Under the pieces are notes generated by a model, which had not been told where the DNA came from, made no database searches, and worked only from the letters and a program-made list of their open reading frames with translations. This document shows, one piece after another, positions 1 to 12,690 of a stretch of DNA of 64,000 bases. Origin of the DNA: Punica granatum. Its lineage: Eukaryota > Streptophyta > Magnoliopsida > Myrtales > Lythraceae. How positions within the stretch are numbered: position 1 is the stretch's first letter; every line of letters starts with the position of its first letter. The stretch spans positions 17,767,845 to 17,831,844 of the forward strand of contig NC_045133.1 of assembly GCF_007655135.1 (NCBI RefSeq). The letters are read 5' to 3'. The translations under genes were made by a program, and so were the position numbers.

Positions 1-228
1 CTTAATCTGAAGAATAAATGCCATGATTTCGGAGCCTCAAAAGCAACCCATCTAACCTGTCCACGGCTGGCTAGTCCCATCCAGTAGATTGTGAAAACAG
101 CGAGGGTCTTTCGAGCGACCAGTTCCGGTGCTCACGATGCGAATTACTTAGCGGCTATTTAAAGAGCTTTCGTACCTGTTAAATCTTCCATGGTCGAGTG
201 CTTTACTGTATTGCTTTCGGTTTTCCAG

Positions 229-1277
229 CTGAAGACGGCTAGGGAAGCAGCGAACTTTGCTGCTGTGGGAAGTATCATTGGGGCTGTCTCGACAGCTGGG
301 TTTGCCTGGAAGTACTCCAAGAGTTTACATGGTACTCTTTTCTTTTCATGCCCTCTTTCTGTAAATTTGCTTGCCAGGAATCCCATCTATCCGGGATGGA
401 TTCAAGGTGTGGGGGGCCTTTGTGGGTCGTTGCTCGTCCCCCTTGGACTCGGGAAAAAGAAAAAAAACTATAAATTTATAGTTTATTTGTCAAGTTTATC
501 TATCTTTCCATGAAATTATCGTATTTCACTATCCTTATTTGCTATGGTCCGTCCATCTTCCTGATCTCTTTGAGTCTGAGATACTAAAATATGTTCTGAT
601 CCTGGATAGATGCCTTGTTATGCTTTAGATTCTATAGAAATTCTTCGTAGAGGAAAAGATAGTTGACATCCGAGCTTGTGCATCAGTTGGCTATATTGTT
701 GAGAGAGAGCTTCTGTGCAAAGGAACTGTTAATTGATTATGGAAAGATTGATTTGTGCAGAACTAGTGGTATTATTGTAACTACTGTGCTGTGCGATATC
801 TCATTCTCTTCCATTATCTTCCCAATATGAAAACTTTTAACTTTGTCAATGTGCTATCCTTATATGCTTTGGATCATAGCTTTGTTTTTCACATTTGCCA
901 GCATTGATTAGCTATTTGTTTCTTTTAAGTTCTAAAATAATTTCGTAGCATCGTAACGGAACATCTGGACGCCCTGCAGTTGAATTCCTTGCATAACAGA
1001 ATAGTGCTGAGATTGCATAGAGAACGCAACATACAAGTCTGATCTTTAATGCTCCAACAACCAAAATGAAATTTGTGTTCGTGCATCAAGCAAGAATTGT
1101 ACTGACTCATCATTGAATTTGGCAGGTGCTGGGTTGTCCTTTGCTGCAGGGGCAGTGTTTGGCTGGACATTCGGGCAGGAATTTGCCAACCACAGGTTCC
1201 AGCTTTACAGACTCGATACTAAGGCTGCCCAAGTGAAGTTCATGGAGTGGTGGGAGAAGAAAGCTGGAGGGCAGTAG
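229..1277 (+). CDS. SDH6: Succinate dehydrogenase subunit 6-like protein, 3' part (two last coding exons)
   Basis: Two exons join in frame: 229-331 (acceptor TTTTCCAG, donor G|GTACTC) and 1126-1277 (acceptor GGCAG, stop TAG). They give 84 residues. The first exon reads LKTAREAANFAAVGSIIGAV and the second contains FGWTFGQEFANHRFQLYRL and ends EWWEKKAGGQ. I recognise this as the C-terminal two-thirds of the small plant-specific complex II subunit SDH6 (Arabidopsis At1g08480 type), a mitochondrial inner-membrane protein. Two hydrophobic glycine/alanine-rich stretches, one per exon, fit two membrane passes with GxxxG-like packing. The N-terminal exon(s) must lie left of the window; bases 1-228 show no matching coding sequence and look like intron. 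The 794-bp intron 332-1125 is AT-rich and ordinary. The family assignment is from memory of the conserved motifs. Confidence 0.82.
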
Positions 1278-2432
1278 ATTCATTACCAGAAAGAATGCAA
1301 TTAAGAATGTCTCCAAACCATGCCTTTTCTTTTACAATAAGATGCATGATGAATGAGCCTCCCTTTGCTTCAATACATTGTGTTGGTCAATTTTCGTTTT
1401 TAATTGAATTGATCCTGTATTTTGCGGTTGAGGTAACGAATTGATACTGATTGCTTATTCTACCGCTGCTTTCGGTTACGGGTGCTCATGCTGAGACTTT
1501 CTTACGGGCAGGGTACCTGAATAAATTTCTCTGTTAGATAAGCTCTTTTTTCCCATGAATTGTTTCGTTCTTTTTTAGTGTGATCAGCTTGTTGCCTCTA
1601 TTAGACTTATGTTTAAGGGGACATTTGAATGCCATATTTTACTCGAAGTGCTTTAGTTGATTAGTTCGATTCTTACAGTGCACAGCCGTTAGTCTGCTGG
1701 TTACTGTGGTTGGTTGGGAGCTCAGAAGGATGACGGGAAAGCAAATTGATGATTGGGATATACACACATCGTGCTGAAGGAGGCCGAGGCGAAATAATGA
1801 TTTCGATCCTTTTGTTAAAGTTTGAGAAGAGTAATTGGTTTGGAAGCAGCATTGCTTCCAGAATGATGAAAACAAGGGAGTAAGTAGTTGGGACATCTAT
1901 GTCAAGAACGCAGAAAGCCATTGCGATCCCGAGGACACGAACACAGAAACGAAATATTCTACCGGATCTCTTTATTCTTAATTCAAATGCTTGACTTATG
2001 CAAGAAATAAGTGCCTGCAAGGAAAAAAAAAAAGTAGCTTCTTAATTAAGCTAATTTGGCCGAAGAAAAAGAAAAAACTATTGAGTTAATGGCTTAGTGA
2101 AGGAACATAGTTAGGATTTCGTTTTCACATGGCTACTCATTCTCTTCCGAGCTGCCAGTGGCTTCCTCCACGTCACTTTCCGATGTTTGTGTTGCACAAT
2201 GTTATTTGCTCACGGGGACGGAGCCAGGATTTGGTCCATCCCTGTTTGCTTGTACCGCACCCTTGGAGCTCTATATCTGTCGGCCCAGTCGAAGGACCTT
2301 CTGCAACATGTTCAGGGCCAATAGACTCGGGGAAGGCCACCGAAATTTGGTCTTGAGCTTTTTCCTACTATGAAGAGCCTTAAAATGCGGAGGGATCATT
2401 TATACCTTTAAGAGGATTATAATTGATATTTG
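1278..2432. other. 3' flank of SDH6-like gene, non-coding
   Basis: The first few hundred bases are the 3' UTR and downstream flank of the SDH6-like gene, with AATAA-type poly(A) signals. A less AT-rich block at about 2120-2370 contains the string GGACGGAGCCAGGATTTGG, which resembles sequences often seen in plant transposon ends. No convincing coding exon is present. Confidence 0.5.
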
Positions 2433-2812
2433 GCCAAATTACGTCATATATCCTATTTTTTCGGCATTTTTTCAAATCTATTCTATACTTTTAAAATTAT
2501 CAAAAATATCTCATGGTTTGTATTTTTTTCCAAATCTATCACGCCGTTATATCTTCTGTCAAAATTTAATGGTCCTGCCACTGTGGCCCTTTACCCGGAA
2601 TAAATTTGAGAAAAAATTAAAATCATAGGATATATTTGAAAAAAAATAAAACCAATGGATAGATTTGGAGCATGCTTACGTTTCATTAATGTAAAATATA
2701 ACGCCGAGCTAGATTGGAAAAAAATATAAACCATGAGATATTTTTGATAATTTTAAAAGCATAAAATAGATTTGAAAAAAGGTGAAACCATGGGATATAT
2801 GGGGTAAAAACC
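2433..2812. mobile_element. Foldback TIR element (MITE), AAATCTAT/CATGG family
   Basis: The left arm (about 2433-2560) carries CATATATCC, TTCAAATCTATTCTATAC, TTTTAAAATTATCAAAAAT, ATCTCATGG and AACGCC-type motifs. The same series appears in reverse complement in the right arm (about 2690-2812). The arms pair over roughly 110 bp with scattered mismatches. There is no coding capacity. The arm motifs (AAATCTAT, CATGG, a GTTA core, a TGGGCCC or TGGCAC centre) recur in the elements at 4267, 5935, 18237 and 43473, so this is one family of non-autonomous, probably Mutator-like elements. I did not find a clean target-site duplication here. Confidence 0.75.
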
Positions 2813-4266
2813 CCTTAATATTTTAAGTGCTTATTTTTTTAAACCCTTAATATAAAAAGTTTTAAATTTTCAACATCTATATATAATATATAACAGCGAA
2901 ATGAAAATGCATGTTCAATGAGACTATGTTACGTGTCATCTCAGAATTAATAAAATAGTGCTATATGTCAATTCCTTAGCCTCTATTGCATGGTTTTCAC
3001 CTGCAAGGAAGTTTCATTCTAATTAATTGTAAAAACAATTCCTGAAAATATTAAATAACCATTTAAGAAGTTAATATTTTTAAATTCATGCACCTAAAAT
3101 TAGAGAAGTGAAGATCGCTCCTCACATAGAATCTGCGACAATTCCTTGCCTCTCTGTCTCTCTATTTTTTTAATAATTCCCTCTCTCCGTCTCCCAGTTA
3201 TTCATTCGCGTGTTCATCCATTAATATTATTTTTAAAATTTTTCATGAAAATAATTAAGCACCGAAGAGTTTTTGGTGGGGGAGGTGGTGTTTTGTCTTA
3301 TGATGCAAAAACATAGAATCCTCCACAAAAAAAAGAACCCCCTAAAATAAGAATAAAAAGATTAGGAGAATGAAAAATAATTAATTAGCTCAATAATTAG
3401 GGGTTCTTTTCCAAAAATAAGAACGAAAAATAATTTGAAATAAAAATAAATGAAATATGTGAAAATATATATGCAATAATTAATTTCCCAAGACAACAAG
3501 TAAAAAAATGTAATGCAAACTATTTTTTAAAATATATATATGTATGTACGGATTTTTTTTAATTATATATTTTGCCACCCTAATGGGTAAGATATCATAA
3601 ATGGATTCTAAAATTGCAGCTACAATTCGTCACTTTTTTTTCTAAAAATTAACTTGTATGCCTTTAAAAAAAACCACTTTCATGGATTATTGAGGAAAAA
3701 ACAATAATTTATCATTTTTATCAATTTTTAACGAGTATTTCTTTGATGTTAAACTAATTAATACACATATTCATCATTATAAGCTTTGTACATTAAATTT
3801 ATCATTAAGCTATGGGCATCGACCAAAAATCAAATTCTTGGTTAATATATATTTTCTTTCATATCTCAACTTGATTTTCTCTATTTGTATTTCTCTCTGA
3901 TATTTCATTGGCATAACTCTCTCATATATAATAACTAAATATTATCTGTTTTATTTTGTTATTTTCATCAATTTTTTTTATGCACGTGCTATTGTTAAAT
4001 GAATAAAAAAGGAATATTAGCCACTAAAGATTATATTGATGTTGACTCTAAGTTATATCTATATATTCTATTCAATATCTATATATTCTATACAGTATGT
4101 AATATGGCGAAATACAATATCCTACGTATAATGCCATGTAAATTTTAAACGCTCAACTCTAAATGCGCTGACCCTTTCAATTGGTTGCAATTTATCTTTT
4201 ACTGCTCATGCAATTAAGTAAATTCATTATTTAAATAAAATTTTCCAAAATATATTAAATTAAAGG
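2813..4266. other. AT-rich intergenic, no gene seen
   Basis: Very AT-rich sequence with homopolymer and (TA)n tracts and no supported coding region or RNA gene. Confidence 0.5.
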
Positions 4267-4676
4267 GATTTTTATGCCATTTATCCTATGATTTTACTCT
4301 TTTTTCAAATCTATATCATGCTTTAAAAATTACTCAAAAAGCCTATGGCTTACATCTTGTTCCAAATCTATCACAACGACATTTTGTCAATCAATGAAAT
4401 GTAAGTGGGCCCAAACCTATCTTATGATTTTAATTTTTTTCTCAAATCTATCTTATGGTTTTAATTTTTTTTCTCAAATCTATCCCGGGCAAAGGGCCAC
4501 AATGACAAGGATGGGCCCATTTACGTTCAACATCAGCAACACCGTGAAAAATTGACAGACAAATTGTCTCGGGGATAAATCTAGAATAACATGGACAACA
4601 TGAGCCTTTTTTGGATAATTTTTAAACCCTGAGATAAATTTGAAAAATGGTCAAACCATATAATATATGTCACTTG
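4267..4676. mobile_element. Foldback TIR element of the same MITE family
   Basis: The left arm reads GGGATTTTTATGCCATTTAT, then TTCAAATCTATATCATG, then TCCAAATCTATCACAACGAC. The right arm carries the complements (GTGAAAAATTGACAG, GAGATAAATTTG, GGTCAAACC). The centre holds AAAGGGCCAC and GGGCCCA. The start GGGATTTTTA matches the start of the precisely bounded copy at 43473. Partial copies lacking most of the left arm sit at about 5935-6180 and 18237-18480 within a larger repeated unit. Confidence 0.72.
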
Positions 4677-5384
4677 TAATTAGAAGAAATTCATTTCCCA
4701 GTTGCCTTAATTACACTTTAAATATAAATAGACCTTATGGAAAAAAAAGTGAAAAAGGCAAAGAAAAAGGATTCTTTCTTAGTCTACACTCCAAATATAA
4801 AAAGACTTCCGTAGGGAAAAAAAAGTCAAAAAGGCGAAGAAAAATTTCTCACCAGTGGATTCTTTCTTACGCTAATCTGAAAGAGAGGTTAATCAAGAAG
4901 ACTCGGTTGGGTTGACTCCATTGCCTTCCATCACCACACTTCCATGTTATATCATCTCTAATATATGTAGTTCTTTATATTACTTATTAGTTCATTCATC
5001 TCTACTGTATTTAACATTTGTTCATTCATTTAGTCGACCACCTTCTCTCGTCACTTCTAAAAAAATATTCAATCACCACAACTTGAGATAGAAAAATCAA
5101 CTAGTCTTTGAGTCATGACCTAGTTGATGCGAATTAATTGGATATGCGTACTATTTACGTTAGACTAATTTTCCATGCATCCTAAAGTGACACAAGGTTT
5201 TATATCTACAGAGGAAGTAAAAATTTGGGAAGGGAAAAACATAAGACATAAAAATTTTGTAGCAGAGTGCTAAAGCGTGAGGAAACTAACAATTATACAG
5301 CATCCATGTATGGGAGAAAAACGATAAGGAAACCGCAATGCAACCATCCGTAAGAACAGTGTGGTAGCAAAGAAAAAGAAATTT
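4480..5384. repeat. Repeat unit F, copy A
   Basis: This stretch aligns almost base for base with 5970-6850 and 18287-19165. It begins in the right arm of the MITE, passes through GATTCTTTCTTACGCTAATC and a TCATCTCTAATATATG stretch, and ends around CAACCATCCGTAAGAACAG. Copies differ by scattered substitutions and small indels, and no open frame is conserved among them. It ends abruptly at about 5385, where it joins fragment D1. Confidence 0.8.
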
Positions 5385-5930
5385 GGACACTGAAAAAAAA
5401 TTGAGGCCACTAATAAACAGCTCAACAAATGGACATCAATGATGACAAGTTCGGTGCCCACTTCATCGATCAATCTTCCTTTTTCATCTAACAAGGTCTA
5501 GAGCCACATCGTCCAATGAATTCCATTAACAGTCATAAATTGTTCAGAGTATCTATCCACACTTCAGCATCGCCACAAGCTCCTGCCCTGCCTGCCTTTG
5601 TTACTGCATCCTTCTGCACCATCATTAAACTCGAGAGGTCACATGATGAAGAATTTCTCGCATTCCACAGATAAGTCAGAATTTTCCGGATCAAAATGAT
5701 CTGTAATTCATGCAAAAACCTCTTTATACAATGCTATGTTCGATAAGGATAACAACAAATCAAGATTATTTATGGTTCATCAATCTCCGTTTTAGAAAGG
5801 ACATACAACGATATCCAAAACGTTTCTTTTCTTTTTCCGACTAAGTATACAGCGGTATGTTTGTAAGGATATAGAGAATTTTCTCAGCTGTCAATCGATT
5901 CCACCTTACTCCTAAGAAACGCTAATTTGA
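5385..5930. repeat. Repeat fragment D, copy 1, with a conserved minus-strand open frame
   Basis: Homologous to 17698-18235 and 21183-21530. On the minus strand (5715 down to 5533) it encodes a peptide containing ILTYLWNARNSSSCDLSSL and GRAGACGDAEV. The same frame is longer in copy 2. I do not recognise the protein; it looks like an exon of a degraded gene or transposon product. The fragment is followed directly by a truncated MITE (about 5935-6180) and repeat F copy B, so D, MITE and F form a unit of about 1.47 kb that is also found at 17698-19165. Confidence 0.75.
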
Positions 5931-5934
5931 CTCC

Positions 5935-6850
5935 ACGATAATCTATCAATCCCATAATTTTAATTTTTTTCTCAAATCTATCGCGGACAAAGGGCCACAA
6001 TAGCAAGGATGGACCCACTTACGTTCCACGTCAGCAACACCGTTAAAAATTGATGGACAAATTGCCTTCGGGATAGATCTGGCATAACATGGACACCATT
6101 AGTTTTTTTGGATAATTTTTAAAACGTGAGATGAATTTTGAGAAAATGATCAAATCATGTGATATATGTCACTTCTAATTAGAAAAAATCCATTATCCAA
6201 TTGCCTTAGTCTACACTCCAAATATAAATATACCTCCGTTGGGAAAAAAAAAGTAAAAAAGGCGAAGAAAAATTTCTCACTTATCCCTAAGACACGCTAA
6301 TTTGAAAGAGAGTTTAATCAAGAAGACTCGGGTGGGTTGACTCCATTACCATCCATCACCACATGTCCATATTATATCATCTCTAATATATGTAGTTCTA
6401 TATATTACTTATTAGTTCATTCATCTCTACTATATTTAACATTTGTTCATTCATCCAGTCGATCACCTTCTCCCGTCAAGTCTAAAAATATACTCATTCA
6501 CTACAACTTGAGACTGAAAAAATCAACTAGTCTTTGAGTCATGACCTAATTGATGCGATTTAATTGGATATACATACATTTATATTAGACTAATTTCTCA
6601 TGCATCCTAAAGTAGTAAGACCATCTGAAAGTGACACAATATTTTACATCTGCAGAGGAAGTACAAATTTGGGAAGAGAAAAACAGAAGATATTACAACT
6701 TCGTAGCAGAGTGCTAAAGCGTGAGGAAACTAACAATTATACATCATCCATGTACGGGAGAAAAACAATAAGGAAAGCGCAATGCAACCATCCGTAAGAA
6801 CAGTGTAGTAGCAAAGAAAAAGAAATTTGGAATCGTTAATCGAAATTTCG
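5935..6850. repeat. Truncated MITE plus repeat unit F, copy B
   Basis: This is a tandem partner of copy A (4480-5384), separated from it only by D1. It starts in a MITE that has lost most of its left arm (TTTTTTTCTCAAATCTATCG, AAAGGGCC, GTTCCACGTCAGCAAC). It then follows the F sequence to the CAACCATCCGTAAGAACAG end. A small segment of about 25 bp (AGTAAGACCATCTGAAAG) present here and in copy C is missing from copy A, so B and C are closer to each other in structure. Confidence 0.78.
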
Positions 6851-9800
6851 CATGTAGAGTATCTATGTCGTGAAATCAAGGTTTAATATTGAATAGTGAA
6901 GTTCATTGCCTTGTTCAGTCAATCCCCGATGTAGCAAACCTCCGTAAAGACAACGTAAACGGGAAAGTCAATTGGAGGACCAAAACTGCCCTCATCACGC
7001 TTCCCTTTTTTGATGGAAAGCCCTCATCACCTGATCAGGATGAAAGTAAAAAGACCGTCGAGGGCGAATATATTATATCAAATAATATTACGCAAGTTTT
7101 CAAAATTTAAAAGTTTGAGATGTATTATGCGGATAAATCTGAAAAGTTTTAAAAAATAATAAGGTAGAGAACCACATTTTATCAAAATAAAATTAATTTA
7201 GGCTTCCGGTAATTCAAAATCTGTGAGATCATCAACATTAAAAGAAAAGATTTTAAATTTTCAAAAAACTTATTAAATAATATATATATATATATATATT
7301 CGAGAAAATTTGAGAAAATTTCATGAATTGAGTGATAAGTGCAATTTGTGGTCATCAACCAAAGCCATAGCACACTGCTTTCATCTATATATATACACTA
7401 GTCGTGGAGCTTGTATGTTGCACATAATAGAAAATGTGGATTTAAAATGTGGAGCTTGTATGCTTTTATCAATTTTATTATATATAAAATGTGTGTTTCA
7501 AATTGTTGTGAATTGTAATTTACAATCAATAAAAAAAAATCATATTGGATACATATGGTCGATGTTAATTGAATTTCGCGAACAAAGTAAAAAAGCTATA
7601 AAGAAGATTGCCCACCCAAATATATATTATCATAAAATATTCTTTTAATTTTAAAATTTTAGAAATTTGTGATTTATTAAAGCATAAATACATAAAACAA
7701 CTCAAGGTTTTGAGAAATTTCTCAAATTTGGCCTTTCTTTTCTTTTCTTTTTTGTAATAAAACTGCCAGTTTTTATTTTGTCTCAAAATAGAAAAGCCTA
7801 TCATCCGCTCAATTAACATATTTTCATCCATTTGCTAACGTGAACTTAACGAACGTTACTATCGACCAATTTCTCCACACGTGGACCATAGCTTGCGCGA
7901 CCCCCATAAAAAATTTTAAAAATACAAAAATAAAATACAAAAATGTTCAAAAATAAAAAAATAGAAAATTCATCAAATGTTATGTAACTAATAATATATC
8001 ATCCGAAAATTAGAAAAATGTTGTATTTTATTCAAATTTATCATAAAATATCTTTCAGAAATCCTTTTAAAAATCATTTTCAGTAAAAATAAGTATAAAA
8101 ACTAAAAATAGAAACAATAATGATAAGAAAATCCCATTTAGTGTTCTGGGTATTTGAAGCTAGTTGACTAGACCCACCGTATCTCCGCTTTAATATGCAT
8201 ATATACACACACACACCACACACGTATGCACTAGGCATGAAGTCCTCGAGTTGCACAGAATAGTACATAATATATTTATTTAAAAATTCAAAAAAAAATT
8301 TAAAATAAATATGCTATGTATATAACTTGAAAATGTTTAAAACATATATATATATATGGGAATAACCATATTTCATCGAAAACTTCTATTTAAATAAAAA
8401 GTCATAATTATATTATTAAATAATATTATAAAAAATGATCAAACAAAATATAAAATTGAGATTTATCAATAATTTAAAAATAATCCATGTTGGTCAATTT
8501 TTTTTTCATAACACTTGCATGAATTGAGTTTTTTGATTAAAATAAAAATTAAAGAAAATATACAAGCAGAAATATGATATTATATTCATTAAAAAGTAAA
8601 AATAAGTAAGAAGAATTTTTTATTTCTTCATCATGAAGAATCTCATCCAAACTTCTGAAATCATTATTTTTTATTAGCTCTCTAAAAACATTATAAGATA
8701 TGCTAAAAGAAATTTGAATATAAATTAATACGTTTGTATATTAAACAGTTATTGGCCCAAATAACGAAATTATTTTCAAATTGTAACAGTATTTTCTGAC
8801 AATAAGATTGGTGACATTCACTTAGTGGCATGCTGTATTTATAATAAAATGAAAACCTAGTTAAAGAATCCTACAAATTATTATGTAAATGCCATATCTA
8901 TCATAATATTATTAAGATATCGAATTTAAAATTTGGAAATCAAACTTTTGAAAAGCTTTCCAAATTTTACATAGAAAAATTACTATAAAAATAGTTTGTA
9001 CATACCGAAATTTTCTCAAGTTATATTTATTCAAAATAAAAATGAAAAACATTTAATTATTAAATAGCGCTGTAACAATTTTAAAAGTAAGAAAATTAGA
9101 TTTATATATAAAAACTAGAAAGATTGACAAAATTTTGGACTGGCACTAGTTTAAAATTTTAGAATTAAATTTGAAATATAAAAGAAATTATGAAATATAA
9201 AATATTTAGTTGGCTTGAATTTTATAATATTATATATAAAACAATCAAATTTCTTCACATATTTTATAGATTATCGTATTTTATTAATTATATGTTTTGC
9301 AAAAATGAAATCTCAAATAAAATTAGAAAAAATTATCAATTTTTCGTAGATAATCGTATCTTATCGGATTGTATTCTTCGAAGAATTTAAATCAAAAAAA
9401 TATTTGGAAGATTATCACATCTTAATGAATTATATTTATATTTGTCAAATCAAAATGTCAAATAATTATAAAAATTGAAAAAAAATAACAAAAGGTCCAC
9501 CTAGGCATCCAAATATTTTAAGGCTATCAGATGGGGACCATCACGTCTCCACTTCCATATATACTAGGTGTGGAGCCTATGCATTGCATGGTCTAGAACA
9601 TGATCTATTTTTCCTTTTTGTCTATTTTAGTATATGTTATATGCATGTTTTAAACGTTTGTGCATTTGTAATTTATAATAAATAAAAATATATTTTATTA
9701 GATATATATATAATCACTGATAGTAACTGGGTGTCACCAATATTAAAGATTGCCTACACAACCATAAATTATTAGAAATATATATGTTTATTTAATATGT

Positions 9801-10949
9801 TCTTATTATATATAATATATACTAATTATATTTATTTTAATATTATACTGATGTGATTAGATACAGTTTTTTGTCTTATAAAAAATTCAAGACTATAAAA
9901 TTTTATGTAGATTATAAAATGTTCTCAAAATTATATAAAAATGCCCTGATATATACATATTTTATTAAGAAGTATCCATTAAGTTCTGAAAATTTAAAAA
10001 TTCTTGATTTATTATATAACTGATAGTTCCTCATCAGAAAATTAAAAAGACATTTTGCTTTATTTGGATCTTACCATTAAATATCTTTAAAAATTTAAAG
10101 GTAAGAAAATATTCTTCCCAAAAAACTTTTATTTGGGAAACTCCAAGTCGACATTTATTTCTATTGTTTCATGATCAGTTTGATGATTTACAATGCTCTG
10201 GTTCTTTTTCATCAGGACTATAGGCAAAATAAGAGCACACCAAGCAATCATGTGGCCTTAAATATTATAATTTTTTTGAAACGAACACCATGTCGACCTT
10301 TACTTCATTCTTTTAAATGATCAATATGATGATTTATGTTGCTATGGATCTTTTACATCGCCACCATGGAAAACATATTGCATTGTCTCTCAAATTGAAA
10401 TCAAATTCGCCCTAATTCCTTTATTGTTAATCTTGTCTGTCCCCTTTAGCTCATTTATTGTGGCCTCTTTCTCCGGTCAAACAACTTAGTCAATTATCTC
10501 TCTGATCAGAGAGAGACCTTTTTGATCATTCACGTGCCAAAGAGATGATAAAATGATTAACGTCAGCTATAGGGCCACCAAATAATTTAAGTAAAATCTG
10601 AATTTAACCTTCATTCAATCTTTTTTTTTAATTTTAGCTTTGAATACAAATTAATTAAAAAAATAACAAGTTGGTTTGATTTGGGAAAAAATGAAAACAC
10701 ATTATTTTATTTTTCAAATTTGAAATGTTTAATTTCTCTAGGAAAATGGAGAAATCCCATAATTTTATATGCATTTTACCCTTGCTAGGACTATTTCCAC
10801 TCTCTATAGCTAATCCACCCCATTTATTGTTCATCTTGCCAAAATTGCCTCTATACCAAATTAATTACCTTTTAACTAATTTGGGTGGAATCCTTAGATC
10901 ACTCTCTGAATTCTCATTTATTAATTTCTTAATCAGTAGACACAAAATT
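6851..10949. other. AT-rich intergenic block without genes
   Basis: About 4 kb of strongly AT-rich sequence with (TA)n tracts (for example 7280-7300) and many stop codons in all frames. A motif of the form CTAG-(3-5)-GTGGAGCYTRTGCATTGCA recurs at about 7395, 8228 and 9566. It resembles the starts of plant Helitron remnants. A degenerate duplication is visible between about 10128-10215 and 10275-10362 (shared CATGTCGAC-like and GATGATTTA motifs). No coding exon or tRNA is supported. Confidence 0.45.
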
Positions 10950-11040
10950 CCACTGAAAAAAATCAATAGACACAAAACTATTTTCATCTTTAATTCCATT
11001 GAAAAAATCAATAGACACAAAACTATTTCCATCTTTACTG
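10950..11040. repeat. Two-copy tandem repeat of about 45 bp
   Basis: Two consecutive units share the core AATCAATAGACACAAAACTA followed by TTTTCATCTTTA or TTTCCATCTTTA. A third partial core (CAGTAGACACAAAATTC) precedes them at about 10934. The repeat lies in a chance open frame that I do not regard as a gene. Confidence 0.75.
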
Positions 11041-11104
11041 TAAAATATTCACTCTTAAAATTATTTCAAAGAAAAAAAAGGACTCATGCTAAAAGAATTT
11101 TACC

Positions 11105-11180
11105 CTTTGGTGGGCCGATCCACTTCAAACTGGCTTAGTGGGGGCCCGATAGACTTTCGGATACCATGGTATACGCCGAA
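11105..11180 (+). repeat. SINE 3' tail fragment
   Basis: TGGGCCGATCCACTTCAAAC, then GGCCCGATAGACTTTCGGAT and CCATGGTATACGCC. This matches the 3' part of the SINE copies near 46.45 kb (TGGGCCTACCCAACTCAAAC, CTTCCGGATAGCAAGG). The tRNA-like 5' part is not recognisable here. Confidence 0.5.
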
Positions 11181-11189
11181 AAAAAAAAT

Positions 11190-11950
11190 TTCTAAACACT
11201 GTACATTATATGATAAAAAATGATAATGGGTACCCAAGAAATATGAAATCTCACTTCTTTAGTTTTCCATTACTTATTTCTATATTTCGATGCCAAAAAA
11301 TGAAAAAGAACAAAATCTTGCTATTCAAACAAAATGATTCTCATGAGAAAAAATAAAAAACAAGTTTACCTAACTTAATTAATAAAAATATATTTAAAAT
11401 TTTGAAGTTTATATTATTTGAATCTCTTTTATTTTCATTGATGATTATTTTTATAGAAATACATGAAGTAGTAAGTTCGTATTTTTTCAAATAATAGATT
11501 TACATGATCTTTCTCATATAGTAATGCTTGTCAATTTTTTTCATGGAGTCAGATCATAATCTTTTAAGTTGTCAAGTATCAATTTAAATAATCTTCATGA
11601 AATTCTAATTCTAATAATTAGTTCACACTACTAAATTGGAGAAAAGTATGGCTCATCATTAGTCCATAATCTTTCCAATTTTTTTCATCCAGCAAAAAAA
11701 TTGGAGAAAGGTACAGTGGTATAACTTTGAATTTCCCAAAATATCCTTAGCAAAATATTCCTAATTAATAACTGCCATTAGGTTAAGGATACTTGTAATT
11801 GTACATAATTAACTGTCGTATTTTCTCCCCCACCACTTTTCACATTCTCCCTTTCATTCCCTATTTCTCTCTTTCTCTAACCTGTCCAATGCTTTACATT
11901 GACCCACTCATTTTCTTTTTTTTTTTTTTTTATTCAAAGTTTATTTATTA
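11190..11950. other. Intergenic, nothing recognised
   Basis: AT-rich sequence with a pyrimidine-rich patch at about 11820-11930. No gene is supported. Confidence 0.4.
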
Positions 11951-12325
11951 GATAATTTTGAAAAATATTAGTATTGGTTTATTATGTTAGATCTTTTTAT
12001 ATATTTTATTTTACTTAAACTGATATCATAAATTTAAATTTGTAAACTGGTAATTTTAGTCATATAAATACTAGGAGTATAGTGTGTACGTAAACATCTC
12101 ATAGCATTTATACATCACAATATATAGGCAAGACTTGGTGTACTATGCTGATTAATTTTTATTTGTTTTGATAGTCCATATTATGTTTGACTATATTGGA
12201 GGAAAGTAAAAGAAAATATTAAATGTAGAGATAGCATCATAAAGTTTTTCAAATTTAGAAAACACACCCATCTTCTTCAATCATCCCCTCGATTACATGT
12301 GTCCCCTCTCTAATTCCACTCGTCT

Positions 12326-12344
12326 TCTCTCTCTCTCTCTCTCT
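12326..12344. repeat. (CT)n microsatellite
   Basis: An uninterrupted CT run in the outer RLP promoter copy. The inner copy has no such run at the matching place (about 13834). Confidence 0.85.
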
Positions 12345-12596
12345 GATACTTCATCTTTCAGCCTCCTTTAGAGAAGATCCTGTTCCATCCAATTATTTAA
12401 CTTTTATTCATTAATAGTTACAATCGAATAGTAAAAAAATGATTGTGAAAACAAATTAATTACACTGTAGACCTTCCCCTCATTTAATTTTTCTTTTCAT
12501 TTTTGAGTTTTTACCGAAAAATTCTCAAAGTTAGATAAAAGTAAAAATTCATAAGTGAATTTGGTGAATTTTTAACCCCATTTTTTTTGTTGAGAA

Positions 12597-12690
12597 GGGG
12601 TACGGTGCAGTGGTACACGCCCTTACCTGATAATTCAGAAATTTCATATTTGATTTATACTGTCCGACTAGCCGTGTTCCCTTTTTTAAG
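12597..12690 (+). repeat. Possible tRNA-derived SINE fragment
   Basis: GGTGCAGTGGTACACGCCC resembles a tRNA A box followed by the usual SINE spacer, and ATATTTGATTTATAC about 40 bp later is a degenerate B box. It lies in the part of the outer RLP duplication that the inner copy lacks, so it may be a later insertion. Confidence 0.35.

Noticed and set aside
2129..2373. Overlapping open frames in a GC-richer patch
   Set aside because: Two frames overlap with no conserved domain; the patch contains a transposon-like phrase (GGACGGAGCCAGGATTTGG).
10725..11138. 137-codon open frame with repeated peptide KINRHKTIFIF
   Set aside because: The repeat is a 45-bp tandem DNA repeat in AT-rich sequence; no start context, homologue or codon signal.
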